Assembly (NCBI GenBank): GCA_030998225.1
Contig: JAPYXD010000710.1
Coordinates: 32,317,501 to 32,381,500 of the forward strand
Reading direction: 5' to 3'
Source: Diplolepis rosae
Taxonomy: Eukaryota; Arthropoda; Insecta; Hymenoptera; Diplolepididae
DNA length: 64,000 nt
Shown here: positions 1 through 12,300 of the stretch, piece after piece
Position numbering within the stretch: the stretch's first letter is position 1
Layout of the letters: every line of letters starts with the position of its first letter
Position numbers and translations under genes: made by a program
The notes under the pieces: generated by a model
Database searches by the model: none
Told to the model about the DNA's origin: nothing
The model's input: only the letters and a program-made list of their open reading frames with translations

Positions 1-1936
1 CTGGATTCTGGCAGGACCAGTCAGAACCTCTTGTATCCCATTCTCAATTGAGAATGCCCTTGTGCACGAGAAATGGTTGCGTGCGCACGTGTGGACTAGT
101 AGTAGGACTTCAACTCCTCTTTATACCTGGAGATAAGGTGAGATGATCGAATACTAGTCCCGGGTGCGTGTCCAAAATTTTAGTGTAGAAAATATAAAAC
201 CACGAAAGTGGAGATAGGTTCTCTTTACAGGCGAGTTGGTAGCACCGACAAGACAGCCGACATCTCCGCCCTTCTCAGCGCAGATTTGTAACAGTACCCG
301 CCAAACCAGAAACAAGAAATCTTCCTCTTCCTTCTACTTTAACCTCTTCCGTCTTCTCAGGCGAATGAAATTAAGAGAAAAAGAAATTCTGACGCGAAAC
401 TCATTTCTTACGCCACTAATAGTATTAATTTTTACCCAAAATACCATTTCTATTTTTTTCTGGAAATTGTATTTATCCATTCTGGTTGGTAAGCAATCAA
501 TACAGCTAGGGAATAAATTACACCAGTTGAAAAATATCTGATTTGATTCATTAATATAATTATTCAATGATTCCAGTAGAAAGAAATAAAGAGAAATTCG
601 TGGATCGCAAAAGGAAAACTTGTTTTGCCTATTAATTTTCACTGCAGTTTGATATCAAATAGCGCATTGAGATGTACAACTGCGCTTACAACACGTGAGG
701 ATATTAGCTAATGTCGACCAATTAGGTATAATGGAAGGATTAAGACGCTACACTCACATAGCAAAATTAAATATTATATAATCATCACTTGAACGAACTA
801 TGCCATTCCTCTGCATTTTTCTTGACTGGTTAGTACAAGTTGACTCTTTACTATCAAGCGTTTAAAATTAACAAAAATCGTTCTCTGCAGGTTTTTCAAC
901 TCAAGAGATCGTTTCAGAGAACATTTGTGCTTTGACTATAATTATCTTCACATTTTGTACGTTGCGGCAATTATTCCACTCTACGGTGTACTTATATTCG
1001 TAAAATGCCTGTAATAAACCTGTAATAAATCTAAGAACTCCGCGTTTTCACATTTTTTCTTTTTTCATTTATTTTACGGCGTCACGTGCAAGGCTCTTTA
1101 GAAGAGAGCATAAAAAATTTGCTTATTTTGGCACTGGCTCTAGTTTGCAACTATTTTCACACTAACGATTATTTTAACTGCCAATATTATATACGGGCTT
1201 TTAGTTTTATAATGCATTTCGATTTTCAACTCTAGTTCGGTGCTTTAGTTCAATGTTACATTTTCTACAGAAATGTAAAACACAAAGAAAACAAGTTATT
1301 ATTGGTACGATTAGGTGAAGATAACATATATGCACACTTAAACAAGGTGAAAGAGTAGATGAAATTTTTTATGACAAAAGTAGCTAGCCCAGGTCGAGGA
1401 TCAAAAATGAATATTTCGAGTAGAATAGAAAATTATGAGTTTGTAAGTAAATCAAGAAAATTTACATTTTTTATTTGCTAGGGATTTCTGGCGTAACCAT
1501 GCATTGAAAAATTTAAAGAGTAAAAAATTATGGAACATAAAAGTTTTTAATAATGCGTCAGAAACTAAAAACTTGAGAACTAAGAATTTAGAAAAATAGA
1601 AAGTAATTTAATGCACTCATTATAGAAAAGTCGCATTGTCAAGGAAAGTAACAAGTATCAGTTACTTTTTGGAATCGAATACATTTTTTCATCTGACACT
1701 AGTTTAATTGTTATTATTTTGTGTATTTTAACGTCACTGTTTGGCAGTCGTTTTTTAACTCACTCTCCTATGAATTATTTTCTTTGGTAGTATAATTTCC
1801 CCTTTTTTTGTTATAAAAAATAGGCAATTCTTGGCGTGAATTACACCGTATAAGATGAATTTCACACTATTTGTTACTTGTCTAAGCACTGTCATAAAAA
1901 TAGGGTGAAACGGGTCGTTAGAAATTATCGTTTGTT
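1..1936. other. non-coding stretch, no gene recognised
   Basis: Mostly AT-rich sequence with many stops in all frames. The two overlapping short open frames near 236-642 lie on opposite strands, are low in complexity and match nothing I recognise. A slightly GC-richer patch occurs near 60-320, and CACGTG E-boxes occur near 692 and 1083. I read it as intron or intergenic DNA. Confidence 0.6.
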
Positions 1937-2088
1937 TAGTAAATTATGGTACTATTGTTTTATCACTTGAAACAACTATCTTACTAGTTGCTGTACCTGT
2001 CATATGTCAGATCAAACATTAATACAGATGCAGCAACTAACAAAATGGTTATTCGAACTAATAAAATAACAGTACCATATTTTAATAA
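1937..2088. repeat. short palindromic element (hairpin MITE remnant)
   Basis: Two arms of roughly 60 bp face each other. The left arm runs from AAATTATGGTACTATTG to GTTGCTGTACCTG, and the right arm from CAGATGCAGCAACTA to AACAGTACCATATTTTAA. Only about 20 bases separate the arms, so the DNA or its RNA could fold into one long imperfect hairpin. No target duplication is clear and no coding capacity is visible. It is most likely an old MITE. Confidence 0.6.
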
Positions 2089-4883
2089 CTATAATTGGTA
2101 TGTCTAAGCATTAATTTTTTTCTGTATACGAATAAAATTTACAGCGATGTTAACACAACTAATTGGTACCTTGCCCTAAGCGGCAACCTTGGCCCCAAAA
2201 ACCGTGGCAAATAATAGAGATTCTAATTAGTGACGAAAGTGTTTCCAAGTAATTACGAAAGCGCCTAAAACCGGAAAGTTATTGAAAGTCCACATCTTAG
2301 ATTCTAGGAAGATTCGTAGTCCGGAACAAAGAGCTGAAAAAACAGCTTGGGTAAACATACGTGTGTACTAACTTTCCAGGAACCATATATAAGAATTAGA
2401 TACTTAGGCTCTTCGGCCTCTATCATAAGAAACCCATGATTATCGCCTTAGCGCAACAAGGTTATGGTCTTCCTAAATACAAGATAAAGAGATACTCAAT
2501 GGACGCCTGTATTTGCCTTAGACGTCGATTTTGTCCCTTTAGTCTACCTTCGATCCGCCTGGGGACAAACCTTATCGGCTATTTACAATACGTCCTTTTT
2601 CCAAACTTCGATAATAATAATCTTGCAGCTTGTGTGTAACTTATCTCACGTGGAAGCGATCCACCTTTGATTCTTGACAATTCGACAACCTGAATATTGA
2701 CTTCAGAAAGTCTGAATAGGCTTTAACTATTTCCAAGCAGGTCAAACAATTTCGCAAGCGGATAAAGACGGAATATAAATTTACTCGCGCATGTAAGCAG
2801 AGCTCTTATACTACCAAGATAAGAATTTGTATTCTGAAGTTGCCTCATCTTCTGGAAATTTATCACAAATATGCGTTCTCCTCTTATCAAGACCTTAACC
2901 CTGATAGTGTTAAAGTGGTTAAAAAAACAAGGAAAAAAGAAAATACCTCTCAAGATGATGAGTCTCGCTGATGAGAACTCGAGACATTTTTCAAGATCGT
3001 GTACTTTATGAGTCAACTAAAACATACAAGAAATTAGTTGGACTTTTACATTCTTTTTCAATTTTTTCAACCATTTTTGTATTTTAATATTTTCATAACA
3101 TTTTCTAATAATATAACTATGGTCAGTTACAATCTGTCTCCATTGAAGGTAAGGTTAAGGTTTTGGTTATCCTCGTATTGAAAAAGAAGAAAGTCACGTA
3201 ATATGGATTCACTATGATGAAAAAGTAGAGAGTGAAATGCCCCGACTAACCTAACTTAACCAGTGCTTGTCTATGAATCTTGTGGTAGTTTGACAAGCGT
3301 TTCCCAAACACGGAGGGACAAGGCCAACCCCGGGGGTGGCAGGCAACAAGTGACTACCGGTAGACACACACCACCTCTTGTGGTCGTCGACCAGCCGGTC
3401 TTAGTCGACAATCGATATATCGATCGTTCAAGACCTCCGTAAACATAAGGGGGTGTAGCAAAAGGTTCTTTGGATGGGAGCCTAACTTGGATTGTCGTAG
3501 GACAAGGATGTCCGACTTCCCTTTTATGTCCTGCAAATACCACAAAACAATTCCTCTCTTACATCCCGAACATCGACCCTGTTCCTTATTTATCTACAAT
3601 TTTTCACAAAAACACCAATTATACCTAATTATTACCGGAAACACTTTTAACTCTTTTACAATAAGGCAGATAATTAAAAGTTTGTCAAACTTTAAAAACT
3701 AAAACCCCATAATTGCTGGACAAGTCATCACTTTCTAAAAATGACAAAGAACCCACTCATCAGATCGGAAGTATTTAAAATTCTTCTTAATCTTCTTTAT
3801 CAATTAGAGTTGTCTACTCTGGATTATCCGCTAAAGTCCAGCCAGAATCGGATTTAAGTGCCTTCAAACAGTTCCCTCGCAGTAAGAAACTCGTGGACGA
3901 GGACTAATTATCCAAGAATCAGCTGTGGAAAACTATCCTTCTTTTAATTCTAAGTAGCTTATCCTTCTACTAAGCAGCAGACAAGACGGGAGAGAAAAGA
4001 GCATGGCAAAACTCACCTGTCCACCTTTATTTCTAAATAAGAAATAAATCGGTGAGACGAGTAATTACTGCCTGAGGTAAAGGCAGGTGCCCCAATGACC
4101 AGCACTGTCCGAATTCTGGCACAAGGGCAATTTAAACAAGGTCGAAGAACCCATCCTTTCTCGAGATGAGATTAAAGTGGCGTTTCTTTTCGTTTTATAC
4201 GAACCAGTGGCGTCTCGACGAGGCAATGTTTTAGCGTATTGATCCGTTGGGGTTTGGTTGAGGCAAGAGGGTGTAAGGCAGAAGTCGAGGGTGGCCGCAG
4301 AAATAAGGGAGGGGATAAAAACTGGACGGCGGTACTTACTCGCTCATAATCGCCCCTAAGCTCTCGACCCTTACGATAGTGCAGCAGTGCACTTTTGCTA
4401 ATGCACACGCCTACCTACTACACGTTCGGAGAACCTCTGTTCTTTTAGGGTTGAACACGTGGTCACCCTCGACAGCAATAAAACCTATAACCTGTACTTC
4501 TTCACCTGTGCGAATCACTGGATTCTCTCGTTTATATGCACTTAGGAATACGTAGCAAGGGGGGATTCTAGTCTAGAAAGTCCAAAGGATCGATTTTTTT
4601 GCATTTTTTGCAAGTAGTTATTTTGTAGAATAAATGTAGGAAAGAATTTTAACGGGTTCGCATTAGTTTAAATGATATAGTGTTCCAAAGTAACCAGTTG
4701 GAATTGAAAAAAAAATTGAAAACGTTTATTTTTATTCACTGTACAGCCTTTTAAATAAAAAAAATATCGGATATCAATCTTCAATACGGTGTCATTTTAT
4801 TTTTTCTCGATATTTTTTGTTTCTTCTATAGTTCAAACGACAACCATTAACATATGTTTTATGAAACTATTTGAATTTTTTGT
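2089..4883. other. non-coding stretch with three GC-richer patches
   Basis: No gene is recognised. GC-richer patches lie at about 2400-2640, 3250-3560 and 4080-4520. Short open frames cross them (67-97 codons), but none has a recognisable domain. The 3250-3560 patch, with a CCCCGGGGGTGG stretch near 3330, may be a decayed retroelement or an enhancer; I cannot tell which. On the minus strand CAG|GTGAGT occurs near 4010 without a supporting pyrimidine tract. Confidence 0.5.
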
Positions 4884-4887
4884 TTAA

Positions 4888-5117
4888 GGTAGTTCATCCA
4901 CAAAAATTAGATCTCAGGCAAAAATAGTTAATTTTTTTTTTTCAAGAATAGCAATATTATTATTAAAGGGATCATTTGTAAGAGGAAATAATATTTTTCA
5001 TGAAAAAAAAAATTGTCGAATTTGGTAATAATTTATTCATTTTAGAAATATGGAAACGGTTAAATGGTATACTCTCAAAATTTGAATCAATGAAATTCTC
5101 ACTGAAGTTAAATCAGT
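4888..5117 (+). mobile_element. family A MITE, truncated copy
   Basis: The copy starts with GGTAGTTCATCC directly after TTAA (4884-4887). It runs parallel to the fuller copy at 5671-6412 through the shared AAGAATAGCAATATTA and GGGATCATTTGTAAGAGG blocks. It then reaches the CTCACTGAAGTTAAATCAG block and stops matching near 5117, so the right half is missing. It is non-autonomous, with no transposase. Confidence 0.7.
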
Positions 5118-5670
5118 ATCGACCTTTTCTGTGCTTATTCGGTTATCAGTATTTGAAATAAGCCAAATGATTATTTTAGAAGCCACTGCATTTTTATATA
5201 AGTAACTGTAATTAGCCCAATTTTGCCTTCGTTTTTGACGGAATGGGATAATACTAAAATGAGGTTTATGTAAGGTAATAGGACCAGAACGCTAACTGGT
5301 GTATCTCTGATAAGAAAGAAAGTGCTTCTTTTTTTAAATTGAGAGGCAGTTCTGATAGAGGATTCGAATCTGATCTCACAGGGGCATAAATATCAGCACG
5401 CAACATAATCGAGAACTAATCTATGTAAAAAATATTATGATGTTAGTGTCGTTTTATATAACTCAGAAAGTGTTATAAAGTTTAATCAATAAAGCAATAA
5501 AAGGCGTAAAAGTAAAAATAAACTTTAAAATAAATTCACAAATTTTATTAAAGAACACTTGTATTCAGATTCTTCTCTTTTAAATACACTGGGAACATTT
5601 CCTAGACACAAAGAAATTTTTTTTATCGTATGTGCTTCATTTCTTCCATACTATGATATTGTTTTCTTAA
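5118..5670. other. spacer between two family A copies, no gene
   Basis: AT-rich DNA with no reading frame of note. It contains a short GC-richer piece near 5345-5395 with a TTCGAATC stretch that superficially resembles a tRNA T-arm. I found no cloverleaf around it. Confidence 0.5.
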
Positions 5671-6412
5671 GATAGTTGATCCTCGGAAATTAGACCTCAG
5701 GCAAAAATAGATAATTTTGTTTTCAAGAATAGCAATATTAATATTAAAGGGATCATTTGTAAGAGGAAAGATTATTTTTCATGAAAACAAAATTTTAGTG
5801 CAGAAAAATAATGTATTTAACAAATTTTATTTTTGCGGAACTTTTTTCCTTATCACTTCATACCAAATTTTACAAAATAACGCGATTCTAATAAATCATA
5901 AATCATTTTTTCAGGAAAAAGAATCTTCATATCTTTACCGCTCTCAATTTTCGAAAATAAATTCTTTAATGGATGAAACTATTAAAAATCAATTTTCCAA
6001 AACAAAATTCTTATAAACAAATTGTCAAATTTGGTAATAATTTATTCATTTTAGAAATATGAAAAAGGTTAAATTCAACTCTCAAAATCTGAATCAGTGA
6101 GATTCTGACTGAAGTTAAGTCAGTGACCCACTTCTGACTGGTCAATCAATGACTCCTCATTAGTTTTCAGTGAAAAGTCACTGATTGATCAGTCAGAAAT
6201 GGGTCACTGACTTAAATTTAGTCAGAATCTCACTGATTTAAATTTTCAGAGTACAATTTGTTAAATGCATTATTTTTTTATATTTCATATTTTATTCTTG
6301 GAAGATAATCTCTTTTCTTTCAAATGATCCCTTCTTCAATAATAATATTGCTATTCTTAATAGCAAAATCATGAATTTTTACCTGAAGTCTAATTTTCGC
6401 GGATGAACTACC
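5671..6412 (+). mobile_element. family A MITE, near-complete copy (TTAA-flanked)
   Basis: Imperfect terminal inverted repeats of about 40 bp begin GATAGTTGATCC on the left and end GGATGAACTACC on the right, with TTAA on both sides (5667-5670 and 6413-6416). Internally, 6116-6242 forms a strong hairpin built from CAGTGACCCA and TGGGTCACTG arms. A 99-codon open frame at 5717-6016 crosses the left half but is AT-rich and unrelated to any protein I know. TTAA duplication is typical of piggyBac-type insertion, though the terminus does not match the classical CCYT piggyBac end. Movement in trans is inferred. Confidence 0.75.
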
Positions 6413-6601
6413 TTAAGATAAGCAGAACGACCGCAATCATGGGTACCGTGGAGCACTTTATTTTTTACATCCTCTTATAATTATTGCTCTACAAGACTTA
6501 TTTTATGAAATAAAACAACCAAAAATTCTGAAAAAAAAACCCCTAGTATGAATAAATCGAAACAGTTTTGCATAAGAAAATAGTTAATCACGGATCATTT
6601 T

Positions 6602-6735
6602 TTCAGGAAAAAGATTTTCTACTATCTAAATCTGAATCAGTGAGATTTTCACTGAAGTTAAATCAGTGACCCATTTCTGACTGGTCAATCAATGACTTTT
6701 CATTGGTTTTCAGTGAAAAGTCACTGATTAAGTTG
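6602..6735 (+). repeat. family A internal fragment
   Basis: The fragment repeats the hairpin part of family A: TTTTTCAGGAAAAAGA, AATCAGTGAGATTTTCACTG and CAGTGACCCATTTCTGACTG are all shared with 5890-6200. Terminal sequences are absent. It lies about 190 bp right of the near-complete copy, so it may be a broken neighbour or a rearrangement product. Confidence 0.65.
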
Positions 6736-7470
6736 AAATACCTAGAAAATCGACCTCGTAGATCGGAATCTCTACTTAATGTTTCTCTAATGTTTCGAGA
6801 AATTCTCCTCTTATCACGTACATCTTATTTCAGAATAAAGAAATGAATAAATAAAAGAAGCCAGCATTAACAGAAACATGTCTTACTGGATAAATAATAA
6901 TCAAGCAAGTCTTGCTTTCCTAGAATATCCTCGATTTCCGCTGAATAATGATCAGTAAAGGGGTTGTGATTTTCAATTAGCAAACAGGTGTATAATTTTT
7001 TTTTTTTTCAAGGATGAGTTTACTTGATGATAATTTAAGAAATGTTCGTTACTGGGAAATGAACTTGACATCGACTTCTAATATTACTAATGATATTCCC
7101 AAGAATTACAAAAAGAAATGTTACTGTTCTCGACTTACTTTTTGAACACTCTGAAATAATTTCAGCTCATTTGTTCAAATTATCTTCAAATTATCGTATT
7201 TGACAAAACGAAACATAATAAGACTCGTAGTTAATGGAAAGTGAATGTATATGAGTGACTAAATATGTTTACATATTGAGTGTACAAAATTTGTATTATA
7301 TTTTTGTCTCTACATATATGTATGTTTGATTCAATTGCATGCGACTCTGATTACCTCTATATAACCAATTACACACATTAAGCAAAGTTTTTCGAAGTAA
7401 AGAATGAGGTCGTAGGAGACACGAGCCGAGTAAAGCAATTTTTACTAATAACCTTCTCTTTATGTTTCAG
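6736..7470 (+). other. intron end upstream of the microexon
   Basis: AT-rich DNA without open frames. The last 30 bases carry a TACTAAT branch-point match (7443-7449), a pyrimidine-rich CCTTCTCTTTATGTTTC tract and the AG at 7469-7470. The branch A lies about 22 nt from the acceptor, which is normal for insects. Confidence 0.55.
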
Positions 7471-7506
7471 GAAGAGCCTCCAGTTCTATGCTGGCGAACC
7501 TAATCG
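7471..7506 (+). CDS. candidate 36-nt microexon of an unidentified long-intron gene
   Basis: The 36 bases lie between a strong acceptor (TACTAAT branch site, pyrimidine tract, TTTCAG) and a consensus donor CG|GTGAGT at 7507. The length is a multiple of three, so inclusion or skipping would keep the frame. Of the three frames, one contains a stop. The other two read RASSSMLANLI plus split codons, or KSLQFYAGEPN plus split codons; I recognise neither as a named protein. Short in-frame exons like this are common in neuronal and developmental genes of insects, often alternatively used. No neighbouring exon is visible within 7 kb upstream or 20 kb downstream, which fits very long introns. Evidence is splice signals only. 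It could be a chance pair of sites, but the agreement of branch point, acceptor and donor makes that less likely. Confidence 0.5.
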
Positions 7507-8668
7507 GTGAGTTTATGCTTTTAAGTAATATATTATCATAATACTCTCACTAGTGCTACTTTTGCAAAATGAATAAAATAAAATTTTCTTTGAAAATTGA
7601 AGAAGGTGAATATACAATATGTTATAGGGAATTTCTTTGAAAATTGAATGATAAGGAATAACATTAAAGACTCTGTGTGGCGCTAAAGAATCTTTGTGAC
7701 CCTTTTATCGCTCGTTAGTGAGCACTTAAATCTCGTATTTACGATACGCTTTTGCGTCGATTGAAATCGACCCCAGCTTCGTCGATCCAGCAATTTTGTA
7801 TGCACGACGCGCAGAAAACGAGAGGGCATGAAGGGTCTAGAGTAACGATGAAAGAGTCGATCTGAGCGCGAATGGAAAAGAGAACGAGATGGTATCCTTT
7901 GACTATTACGAAGCGGGGCAATATCTCTCGCTTTGTAAAGGGCGATTACTTTACTTAACTGACACTGTCTCGATCTTGGCTTGGGATTACGCGACATAGT
8001 GTCGAGTACCTTGTGGAAATTCACTCGCTCCCGCGGTGGTCAGTGGAACTCGCGCGATTACTTACTCTCCTCTAGCGAATTAACGACGAATAACTAAGGA
8101 AACCGGTTGGCCACGAACGGCACGCAGCCTAACGACTTCTCTCCACTTCAACAAGCATTCCTCGACACGAGTTACTCGCGACGCGAATTAATGGAAACAC
8201 GCGGCTGGCCGCGCGCTGATAAAGCGAATCGTCCTCACGATCGCCTCGAACCTCTCTATCCTCCGCGAGTTTTACCGGTGACGATACTACAGACACACAA
8301 ATCGCCTTCGTCCTTTCTTCTTTCACGGCCCTCATTATCGACCGAACATAAATTTACCTCGGACCACATTTCAAAGTCATTGCAATTTCACCCCCTAAAA
8401 AATCAAATTCTTTAAATTTTTCACAACTTTATTTCTGAGTGGATAAATATATTGCTGTGTAACTTTGTAAACTTATGAGAAATTAATTCTTCTTAAATTT
8501 TTTATCAAAGGCCATTTAAGCCAAACAGGGCATCAAGTATATCATACTAGATTTTAGAGGCAAGAAATTAATTTTCATCAATTTTGGTGTTGTGTTGAAT
8601 TTTGTTTGTCGCTGCATTTTTTGACTTGAGCGTCATGTCTGCTTCTCAAAACGTAATTGAAACTTACT
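7507..8668. promoter_or_regulatory. GC-richer CpG-containing island, candidate enhancer
   Basis: About 7690-8340 is clearly GC-richer than its surroundings and has many CG dinucleotides (repeated CGCGA, CTCGCG and ACGCG words) plus TAATTA-like homeodomain cores at its edges. Open frames of 60-113 codons occur on both strands, as expected from the base composition, and none has a domain. It lies just inside the intron after the microexon. An intronic enhancer is the simplest reading; an unrecognised exon cannot be excluded. Confidence 0.35.
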
Positions 8669-8990
8669 GTTAGAAATTTCTGTATTAAACTTCCATTACA
8701 TGTAATGAAAGTTTTTTTCAGTGGCGTATAATAAATTTAAGATACTTTCATCTTTAAATAACAAATTTTTATTTGAATTTTAATACATGTGTGTTTTTGT
8801 AAATTTGTAAATTTTAATATATGTGTGTATATATTTAATAATTTTTGTTAATTTTAATATATTTTAATTGAAAAGTTATTAAATTTAATATGAAAGTATA
8901 TTAATGTTTCATAATATACAAATCTATTAATTTTAATCCACCACTTGTATATTAAAGTCTATTAAAATTAATAAAATTTTTAACAGTGTA
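8669..8990 (+). mobile_element. family M MITE
   Basis: The left end is TACTGTTAGAAATTTC and the right end AAATTTTTAACAGTG, forming inverted repeats. Inside, near the left end, is the palindrome CATTACATGTAATG, the hallmark shared with the copies at 17894, 23048 and 44310. It is about 320 bp, non-coding, and abuts a family T fragment on the right. Confidence 0.7.
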
Positions 8991-9327
8991 AATTCCTGTA
9001 AAAGTTCTTTTATGATAACTTTTTTCTTTACAAAATATCTTCTACAAAATTTGGAAAATATATCAGAAGACAATAAAGAACGTCTGTTAACTTCGTTTGA
9101 GTGAAATTTTTGCAAGAATTTTTACAGTTATCTGTAATTATCGATAAGTTTTCGAATTTTTTTTTTAATTTTCAAATAAAAAGAAGTTAAGAAACGTTCT
9201 TTATTGTCTTTCACGATGTACCTCAAATTTTCAGAAAGATGTTTTGTAAATTAAAAAATAATCTTACATGATCGAATCAATGTATAAACAATTTAGTCAC
9301 GTGATCCGGTTGATCCATGCCTTTGAA
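8991..9327. mobile_element. family T MITE, partial
   Basis: This shares CCTGTAAAAGTTC, AATAAAGAACGT and TTCTTTATTGTCTTTC blocks with the other T copies and ends in CACGTGATCCGGTTGATCC then CATGCC. The left terminal repeat is missing. The two ends of its inside are themselves inverted (AATAAAGAACG versus CGTTCTTTATT), so the element folds on itself. Confidence 0.65.
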
Positions 9328-12300
9328 TATATAAAATACCTCTATCTATCTAAATATCTATATCTATATTAAATACCTATTTAGAAAATGAAACTGATAA
9401 AGAAAATGTCCAGTCGTAAATTTCCTGATAAAATTACTGTATAGTATTTCAAATCAATTTTGATAAAGCCTGCTTTATATCAGAAGTGCCATCATTGCAT
9501 TTCGAGCCTTCTTGTTGCTTATTTTAAAGCCCTCATTGCCTCACATGCACGTTTATAACTTGGAAGAAAAGTGTGCACACTTGGGGTTGCGGAGTGGATA
9601 AAGAAAAAGCAAGAAAAGCAGGAGAATGAGAATAAAGAGAAGTGGAGAAGGGTGATCTATGCGTTTAATTAACCATAGAGACGCTCCAACCGACTCCTAG
9701 CCGCTCTTAGTTGAAGCTGGTCGAGGGGTGATTGTGAGACAGAGTCGCACTTCCATACACATTGGAAAAAGAGGAAATGAGAAGAGTGGACTATTGCTAT
9801 CGCGAGCGAAATTAACCCTCGGAAAAACTTATAATGTGCCACGCCAATGAGGACGTATTCTATGAGCTCACACACAACTACCCTTAACCTTCGACCTTTG
9901 ACCATATTTGTCCTCAGACGGATAATTAATTTTCAAAATAATTAATTAGAAGAAAAAGCAACGCTGGATACGAGCCTGAGTGCTTCTTCTAGATAGATTT
10001 AGTAAATGGCGTCTCATGAGGACAAAGAATTTTCTTTTTTATAAAAATTTCTGGCATCAGTTACGTCGGCTCTGGCGCCGATTCGCGCCAAGATTAACTT
10101 TTGGTGTATCAGATCAGCGTAAGGATAATAGTTATAATGATACATGGGGTCTTTTTTGTAAATTTGATTGTCCTTCTTTCTCTAAACCAAATATCAGTTC
10201 TTTTATTTAATAAAGCAATAATTAATTTTAAAAATAAAGCAAGAATTATAAATAATGAATGAGTAAATACAAAATTATCTTAATTGCAAATTTATTTATA
10301 TTCCAATTCAATAAAAATAAATAAATGAAATAAGAAATAATTATATACTTTCTTTATGCCAATTTGTGGTTTTTTTCTATACATTCAATCACTTATTTCT
10401 AGCTACTGATTCCTCAGTAAATTGGATTCAATAAACTGAGTGAATAGATGGAAAGAATTGGCTAAATGAAATTAGTACAAAAAATTACTGTTAAAACTTA
10501 AGAATGTATGCATAGTAGTCATATCTTTTTTATCAGTTTTTAGTGGCTTAAGGGCATGTATCAAGTGAGTCGCATGATCCAGAATACTATTCAAGTTTCT
10601 CCGAAAATTCTTTACAATAATGTACATTTTTTTCTAAAGTTTCAGGGCATAATAAAGAACGTATCATTGAAGACCTTTAGATACTAATTTACTTTCCCTA
10701 ATCACGTGACTTGCTTGATATGCTATTGTATATACCCTTAATAAATTCTTAATCTCGAGTTTTGCTGAAATCGTTCGAGGTACCTCGTTACGTATTTGTT
10801 CATCTTTTTATTTGATCCAAAAAAAGTAAAACATATTAATATTTTGCAATAATTGTGCAGCTTCTCCTCGAAAAAAACGTCTGGAGCCACGAAAATCGTG
10901 CTCCTTTTAGCAAGTTTACTCGCATACATAAGAATGCCGATCTGGGTGTGACCAACAGAGTAATTATGATAATTACCGGAATTCGACGGGCGCAATTAAG
11001 GTCAGCGAAGCGGCAGAAACGTAGATACTCGCAGTCAGTTTTGTTTCTCTGTATCCCTCCATGTTTGTATCTCTGTTTTCTTTCGGATTGCGTATACAGT
11101 TGACGTAATCGCATCTCTGTTCTTTTTTTAAGAAATTAACGTGGCCCTCTAATTATCTGCGTTTCATATGTCGGATTCCGTGTACACATCACAGGTACCT
11201 GTACGTACCTGCGCCTGTGGCGTAAACCAACACCAACAGATAAAACAGAACGCGTTCATGTAGCGGCGACAAGGCAGGAAGTGTCTCGTAATAAAAGAGT
11301 GACTTCCGTCCGTGAAACAATACGTCGGGATTACTGGGCCCTCTCCATTCACCACAAGCCCGTTATTACCTATTCGTTGTTAATTTGCGTCAGAAATAAT
11401 TTAGCGTTCAGTTCCTGTTCAACTTGTCACTATGCTTTTTTCTAATGTAAACTTGTCACTGTTCAACTTATACTTCTGGCATGTGCCAGATTATAAATTA
11501 CAAGTTACGATTCCCGAAGAATGTAATTTAAAATTTTAATTACAATTTATTGTACATAAACAAGCAAGGAATAATGAGTAAATAATTAAGTCTGCCAGCA
11601 ATGAAATGGTAATTATAAATGGCTGGAATTTTTGCTTCGTGTTCTAATTCTAATCAAGATTAAGCACATTGGAAACAATTTTTAAAAAATGGTTATTACT
11701 TTTTTCTAATATTGCATGTAAGGAAAAAGCATACGAAGGATGATTTATCAAAGAAAATCGATTTTAACAGAATTTTTTCTTGTTCAATTATTATAATTTT
11801 TTTAAAACTAGGAATGTTTCGTTTATCAATCAGAAATTATTTTAATTGAAAAAATAATTGATTAAAAGATAGACTTTGGGATGACTGAGAAAAAACAGAT
11901 ATTATGAAGAAGATTTTAACTGACAATTTCCCATATATTGGACAGAAGAATAGAATATATGCAAAAAATATTTTTTAATTGTAGAAAAATACCTGTAAAA
12001 CATGAAACTTTGAATAAAATCCGAAAGTCTTTTATATCGTAGTCCATTTTTTATTATGTTTGATTCTCGAGCGATCGCCCTTTAGTTTTTAATTATGTAA
12101 TTTTCATAATGAGCGTAGTACAAACCACGTTAGAGAACAATAAGTGACGTCCAGAGCCATATTATCTTCGAAGCACAATATTTTATTTCTAAAAACGTTT
12201 AATCCATTCTCTACCAGAAAGTTTAACACAATATAATTCCCAAAAACCACAAAATACTCCCTAAATGCTCGAGATATCTACAAAGTGAGGTTAAATTTTT

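Noticed and set aside
3271..3543. 90-codon minus-strand frame in a GC-richer patch, considered as a retroelement fragment
   Set aside because: No reverse transcriptase, protease or integrase motif is visible and no terminal repeats were found.
4003..4020. Minus-strand CAG|GTGAGT donor
   Set aside because: A good donor match, but no acceptor or coding sequence could be tied to it; one isolated site is expected by chance.
5345..5395. tRNA-like TTCGAATC stretch
   Set aside because: No acceptor stem, anticodon arm or D-arm could be paired around it.
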